From Devosia nanyangense (GTDB lineage Bacteria > Pseudomonadota > Alphaproteobacteria > Rhizobiales > Devosiaceae): a stretch of DNA of 64,000 bases. The stretch covers positions 62,001-126,000 of the forward strand of contig JACRAF010000018.1 of NCBI GenBank assembly GCA_016213505.1. The letters run 5' to 3'. Under the pieces are notes generated by a model that made no database searches, was not told the origin of the DNA, and saw only the letters and a program-made list of their open reading frames with translations. The translations under genes and the position numbers were made by a program. This document shows, in pieces, positions 61,340 to 64,000 of the stretch. Every line of letters begins with the position of its first letter. Positions within the stretch are counted from its first letter, which is position 1.

Positions 61340-62761
61340 TCAGGCGAGATGACCGGCTTTCCTTAGCATGTCTTCCCACTGCACCTGCACTTTTGCGCAG
61401 GCGGTCTTGGCATCCTGGATGCCGAGCAGGGCGGAGTTGAACTCGACGTTCATCACGTCATTGAGCTGGAAGCATTCCGGGATGCGCGCCGTGGCCAGGC
61501 TTTCCGCGCTGGACGCCGCCGCCAGCGAGTCGGCGAGATAGGGGAACTTCGCCAGGAGGTCCGGATCGGTGAACGACGAGGTCCGGTTGGCGTCGATCTG
61601 GTATTTGTCGACCAGGTAGTTGTTGACCTTCTTGCTGGTGAACCAGGTGAGGGCGAGCCAGGCCGCGGCCTTCTTGGCGGGATCGGCGTTTTTGGGAATA
61701 CCGATGCCCCAGCCGCCCTGGATCGCTCGCGGCGTCTGGCCTTCATCGGCCGGGACCGGCCCGGTGCCGGTCTTGTCGGCGACCAGCGATTTGTCCGGAT
61801 CGAAGACCGGGCCGGCAATGGTCGACCAGAAGATCATCTGGGCGATCTTGCCGGTCGAGAACCCATCGACGTTCTCGGCGAAGCCGTATTTGGTCACGTT
61901 CTTGGGCGCGTAGGGCAGCAGGTCGATCATCATCTGCAGGGCCCGCACGCCCTCGGGCGAATCGACGTTCGGCTTGAAGTCCTTGGTGTGCGGATCGCCG
62001 GTCATCAGCGTACCACCGATGGTGATGAAGCGCGTGAACCAGTCCACCAGCGCCAGGGAGAAATCGTTGGCGCCGATGAAGCTGGCGCCGGCGACCTCGT
62101 CGGTGGTGAGCGCCTTTGCGGCGGCGTGGAATTCGTCCCAGGTCTTGGCCGGCTGCAGCCCGGCGGCCTCGAACAGATCCTTGCGGTAGAAATAGATCGC
62201 CGAGCCCGAATGCGTGCCGGGGACGCCGTAGACGTCCGTCCCCTTGCCGACCGTGCCGCTGGCCATGTCGAAGATGCCGACATTGCGGAGGGCCGGCTGC
62301 AGGAAATCGCCGAAATCCCAGTCCGGCGGGGTCAAGCCCGGATCGTCGATGTAGGAATTGAGTTGCTCGTAGTAGCCGGCGCCGACCTGCTGGGTGGTCA
62401 GGAAGCCGAGATACGAGATCACGTCATAGGCCGATTGCGGCGCCTGCAGGTTCTGCAGCGATTTTTCGATCAGCGGCCCGAGCGCCGGCGCTGTGATCTC
62501 GATCGTCATTCCGGTCTGGGCCTCGAATTCTGGGACCAGGTCGGCAAAGGCGCGATCGTCGCCCTCGCCGCCGACCATCAGAAGATTGATCTTGGTGCCG
62601 GCGTATTTCTTCCAGTCGAAGTCGGCGCCGAACGCCGCCGAGATCCCGAACTTGCCGAGCACGCCCGTCGTCAGTCCGAGCGCCGCCATGGCCCGCAGCA
62701 TGTCACGACGGTTCGCCGCCATCGGCACGTTCAGTCTCTGACCCTTTTGCTTGTCCTGCAT
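61340..62761 (-). CDS. Family-1 sugar-binding protein with Tat signal
   Basis: The product is 473 residues. The N-terminus carries a twin-arginine signal, ANRRDMLRAMAALGLTTG, ending around FGISAAFGA, so it is exported folded. The mature chain begins DFDWKKYAGTKINLLMVGGEGDDRAFADLVPEFE and has the family-1 features YGVPGTHSGSAIYFYRKDLFEAAGL and FSTGKIAQMIFWSTIAGP. GGGAGGGGGAG directly precedes the ATG. It is the first gene of the leftward importer/lactonase operon; no ATPase gene is present. Confidence 0.93.
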   Translation of the reverse strand: MQDKQKGQRLNVPMAANRRDMLRAMAALGLTTGVLGKFGISAAFGADFDWKKYAGTKINLLMVGGEGDDRAFADLVPEFEAQTGMTIEITAPALGPLIEKSLQNLQAPQSAYDVISYLGFLTTQQVGAGYYEQLNSYIDDPGLTPPDWDFGDFLQPALRNVGIFDMASGTVGKGTDVYGVPGTHSGSAIYFYRKDLFEAAGLQPAKTWDEFHAAAKALTTDEVAGASFIGANDFSLALVDWFTRFITIGGTLMTGDPHTKDFKPNVDSPEGVRALQMMIDLLPYAPKNVTKYGFAENVDGFSTGKIAQMIFWSTIAGPVFDPDKSLVADKTGTGPVPADEGQTPRAIQGGWGIGIPKNADPAKKAAAWLALTWFTSKKVNNYLVDKYQIDANRTSSFTDPDLLAKFPYLADSLAAASSAESLATARIPECFQLNDVMNVEFNSALLGIQDAKTACAKVQVQWEDMLRKAGHLA

Positions 62762-62843
62762 GTCTCCCCCTCCCAGGTGGTTGTCGGCCGGCGACTTGCT
62801 CGTCGGTCAGGCCGGAACGCTACCACCGGCCATCCGAATTAGT

Positions 62844-62885
62844 CAATCGATTGCTTAGCCACAAAATGCGATAGTCAATCGATTG
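62844..62885. promoter_or_regulatory. Twin LacI-type operators
   Basis: AGTCAATCGATTG occurs twice. The perfect 10-bp palindrome CAATCGATTG lies at 62844-62853 and 62876-62885, centres 32 bp apart. The second copy extends to AG-N-CAATCGATTG-N-CT. They lie 83-124 bp upstream of the binding-protein start and are likely targets of the divergent LacI-family protein. Confidence 0.7.
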
Positions 62886-63017
62886 GCTCTCGGATACTCA
62901 GTCGGAAGGGATGCGGTCCCGGGGTGGCGGAGGCCATGCCGGGCGGGGGTGGAGTATTGTTCTGAACCGGAGGCTGTGATTGACGTGACGGGCGAGCCCA
63001 TTGCGGTGGATGGAGGA

Positions 63018-63044
63018 TTGACCGCGCGCTCATACCGGTATGAA
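63018..63044 (+). promoter_or_regulatory. Candidate LacI promoter with overlapping palindrome
   Basis: TCATACCGGTATGA (63030-63043) is a perfect 14-bp palindrome. A TTGACC at 63018 and TATGAA at 63039 (15-bp spacing, short of ideal) could be the promoter, with the palindrome over the -10. It is 42 bp before the proposed TTG start of the LacI gene. Confidence 0.4.
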
Positions 63045-63085
63045 CCTCGTGCACTATTTCTGGCTCACTATCGGAGCGCCAAGGT

Positions 63086-64000
63086 TTGACGGATGACTCG
63101 CAATCGAAGGGACCGCCGCGTCCGGCGACACTGAAGGACATCGCCAGGGCGCTGAAGGTCGACGTGTCGACCGTGTCGAAGGTGCTCAGCGGAGGTGGCA
63201 TCTCGGTGCGCTCCGAGACGCGCCAGGCGATCATCGATGAAGCACACCGGCTGAACTACCGGGCGCATGCCTCCGCCCGCAATCTCAGGACCCGGCGGAC
63301 CGGCGCCATGGGCATCCTGCTGCCCAATCTGATGAACCCGGTCTATGCCTCGATCGTGCGCGGTGCCGTGAGGCGGGCCGAGGAGACCGGTTATGTCATG
63401 CTGGTCGCCGACGTGGAGGACGAGGCCTCGACGACATCGGTGTATCTGAGGCTGGTGAGCGAGCGCCGCGTCGACGGGCTGATCATCGCCGTCTCGGCGC
63501 GCTCCAAGGAAATCATCTCGGTGATCGAGGACAACCCGATCCCGCACGTCTTCGTCAACCGGCGCGCCTCGATCGGACGCAGTGTAACGGTCGACGACCA
63601 AGCGGCCGGCTATCTGGCGGCGAAGACCCTGGTGGAGGCCGGCCACACGCGCCTCGGATTCATCGGCGATTCCGACGATCTCGACACGGCGCAGCGGCGG
63701 CGCGCAGGGTTCCTGCGCGGCTGCATCGAGGCCGGGTTGCCGCCCTTCCTCGACGTGGTGGGCCCCTATTCGCGCAAGGGCGGATACGAGTCCGCCCTCA
63801 AGCTCCTCGATGCCCCCGAGCGGCCGACCGGCGTGTTCGCCTCGAACCTGCTCGTGGGGATCGGCGCGCTGGCCGCGATGCGGGTCCGCAAGGTCAGGGT
63901 GCCCGAGGACATCTCGATCATCACGCTCGATGCCGAGGACGCCATCTACGCCTCGCCCCCCCTCACCGCCATCGCCACCTCGCTCCTCGAAATGGGGGCC
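63086..64000 (+). CDS. LacI-family transcriptional regulator, 3' end outside window
   Basis: The frame is open from 63086 to the right edge (305 codons), so perhaps 30-40 C-terminal residues are missing. The headpiece reads ATLKDIARALKVDVSTVSKVLS with hinge region LNYRAHASARNLRTRRTG, and the core begins MGILLPNLMNPVYASIVRGAV. No ATG lies upstream at a suitable distance. A TTG at 63086 with GGAG 9 bases before it is the best start, giving about 14 residues before the HTH. It is divergent from the sugar-binding protein and should control that importer. Confidence 0.88.
   Translation, partial: MTDDSQSKGPPRPATLKDIARALKVDVSTVSKVLSGGGISVRSETRQAIIDEAHRLNYRAHASARNLRTRRTGAMGILLPNLMNPVYASIVRGAVRRAEETGYVMLVADVEDEASTTSVYLRLVSERRVDGLIIAVSARSKEIISVIEDNPIPHVFVNRRASIGRSVTVDDQAAGYLAAKTLVEAGHTRLGFIGDSDDLDTAQRRRAGFLRGCIEAGLPPFLDVVGPYSRKGGYESALKLLDAPERPTGVFASNLLVGIGALAAMRVRKVRVPEDISIITLDAEDAIYASPPLTAIATSLLEMGA

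Larger units (their letters stand above)
62762..63085. other. Regulatory region between sugar-binding protein and LacI genes
   Basis: These 324 bp hold no convincing gene. They contain two identical LacI-type palindromes (62844-62885), a separate perfect palindrome near the LacI gene (63030-63043), and a possible LacI promoter. Confidence 0.6.

Overview
The window is a dense, GC-rich chromosomal segment. It is best explained as a soil- or plant-associated alphaproteobacterium of the order Hyphomicrobiales (Rhizobiales); a Devosia-like lineage is possible but unproven. The reasons are the many complete ABC importers with local regulators, a BigR-type persulfide module, an NrtR-nadABC block, GTG/TTG starts, start/stop overlaps throughout, and short GC-rich palindromic repeats of a rhizobial type. 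I see no tRNA, rRNA, CRISPR array, insertion sequence or phage gene.

Layout. 1-2860: a YbbA/YbbP-type ABC exporter, permease cut by the left edge. 2991-3515: a small secreted protein of unknown function. 3534-11001: a family-5 (dipeptide-type) importer with a class V aminotransferase and a FadR-type regulator. 11259-14236: a pyruvate-dehydrogenase-E1-like enzyme divergent from an Lrp/AsnC regulator. 14248-24366: a leftward LacI-led operon with two CUT1 sugar permeases, a binding protein, two ADP-ribosylglycohydrolase-fold enzymes, a CaiB-type CoA transferase and a CitE-type lyase. 24483-27653: persulfide detoxification (TauE/SafE, split Blh, DUF2892, BigR, thioredoxin 2). 27746-32263: nadC, nadB, nadA and nrtR. 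32461-41556: an arabinose-oligosaccharide locus (ArsR-type regulator, CUT1 importer with its ATPase, GH51 arabinofuranosidase, GH2 enzyme). 41639-58614: a phosphonate-monoester-hydrolase-like sulfatase, a HAD phosphatase and a second family-5 importer, then a DeoR regulator and a rightward six-gene operon (GlpA-like, GlpB-like, GlpK-like, TIM-barrel isomerase, class II aldolase, AraM-like dehydrogenase). 58652-64000: an SMP-30 lactonase with a CUT1 importer and a divergent LacI regulator cut by the right edge.

How the genes work together. Most of the window is a set of uptake-plus-catabolism cassettes, each with its own regulator. The strongest new signal is in the control DNA. A 14-bp palindromic motif occurs as a pair about three helical turns apart in front of the family-5 importer operon (50539-50583) and again between the DeoR gene and the GlpA/GlpK/aldolase operon (51412-51455). 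This ties about 17 kb into one proposed regulon, apparently for a phosphorylated or polyol-containing substrate. Similar three-turn operator pairs stand before nadA (NrtR) and before the last sugar importer (LacI). The other candidate for an undescribed system is the LacI-ADP-ribosylglycohydrolase operon, where sugar import, two N-glycoside-type hydrolases, a CoA transferase and an acyl-CoA lyase are co-transcribed.
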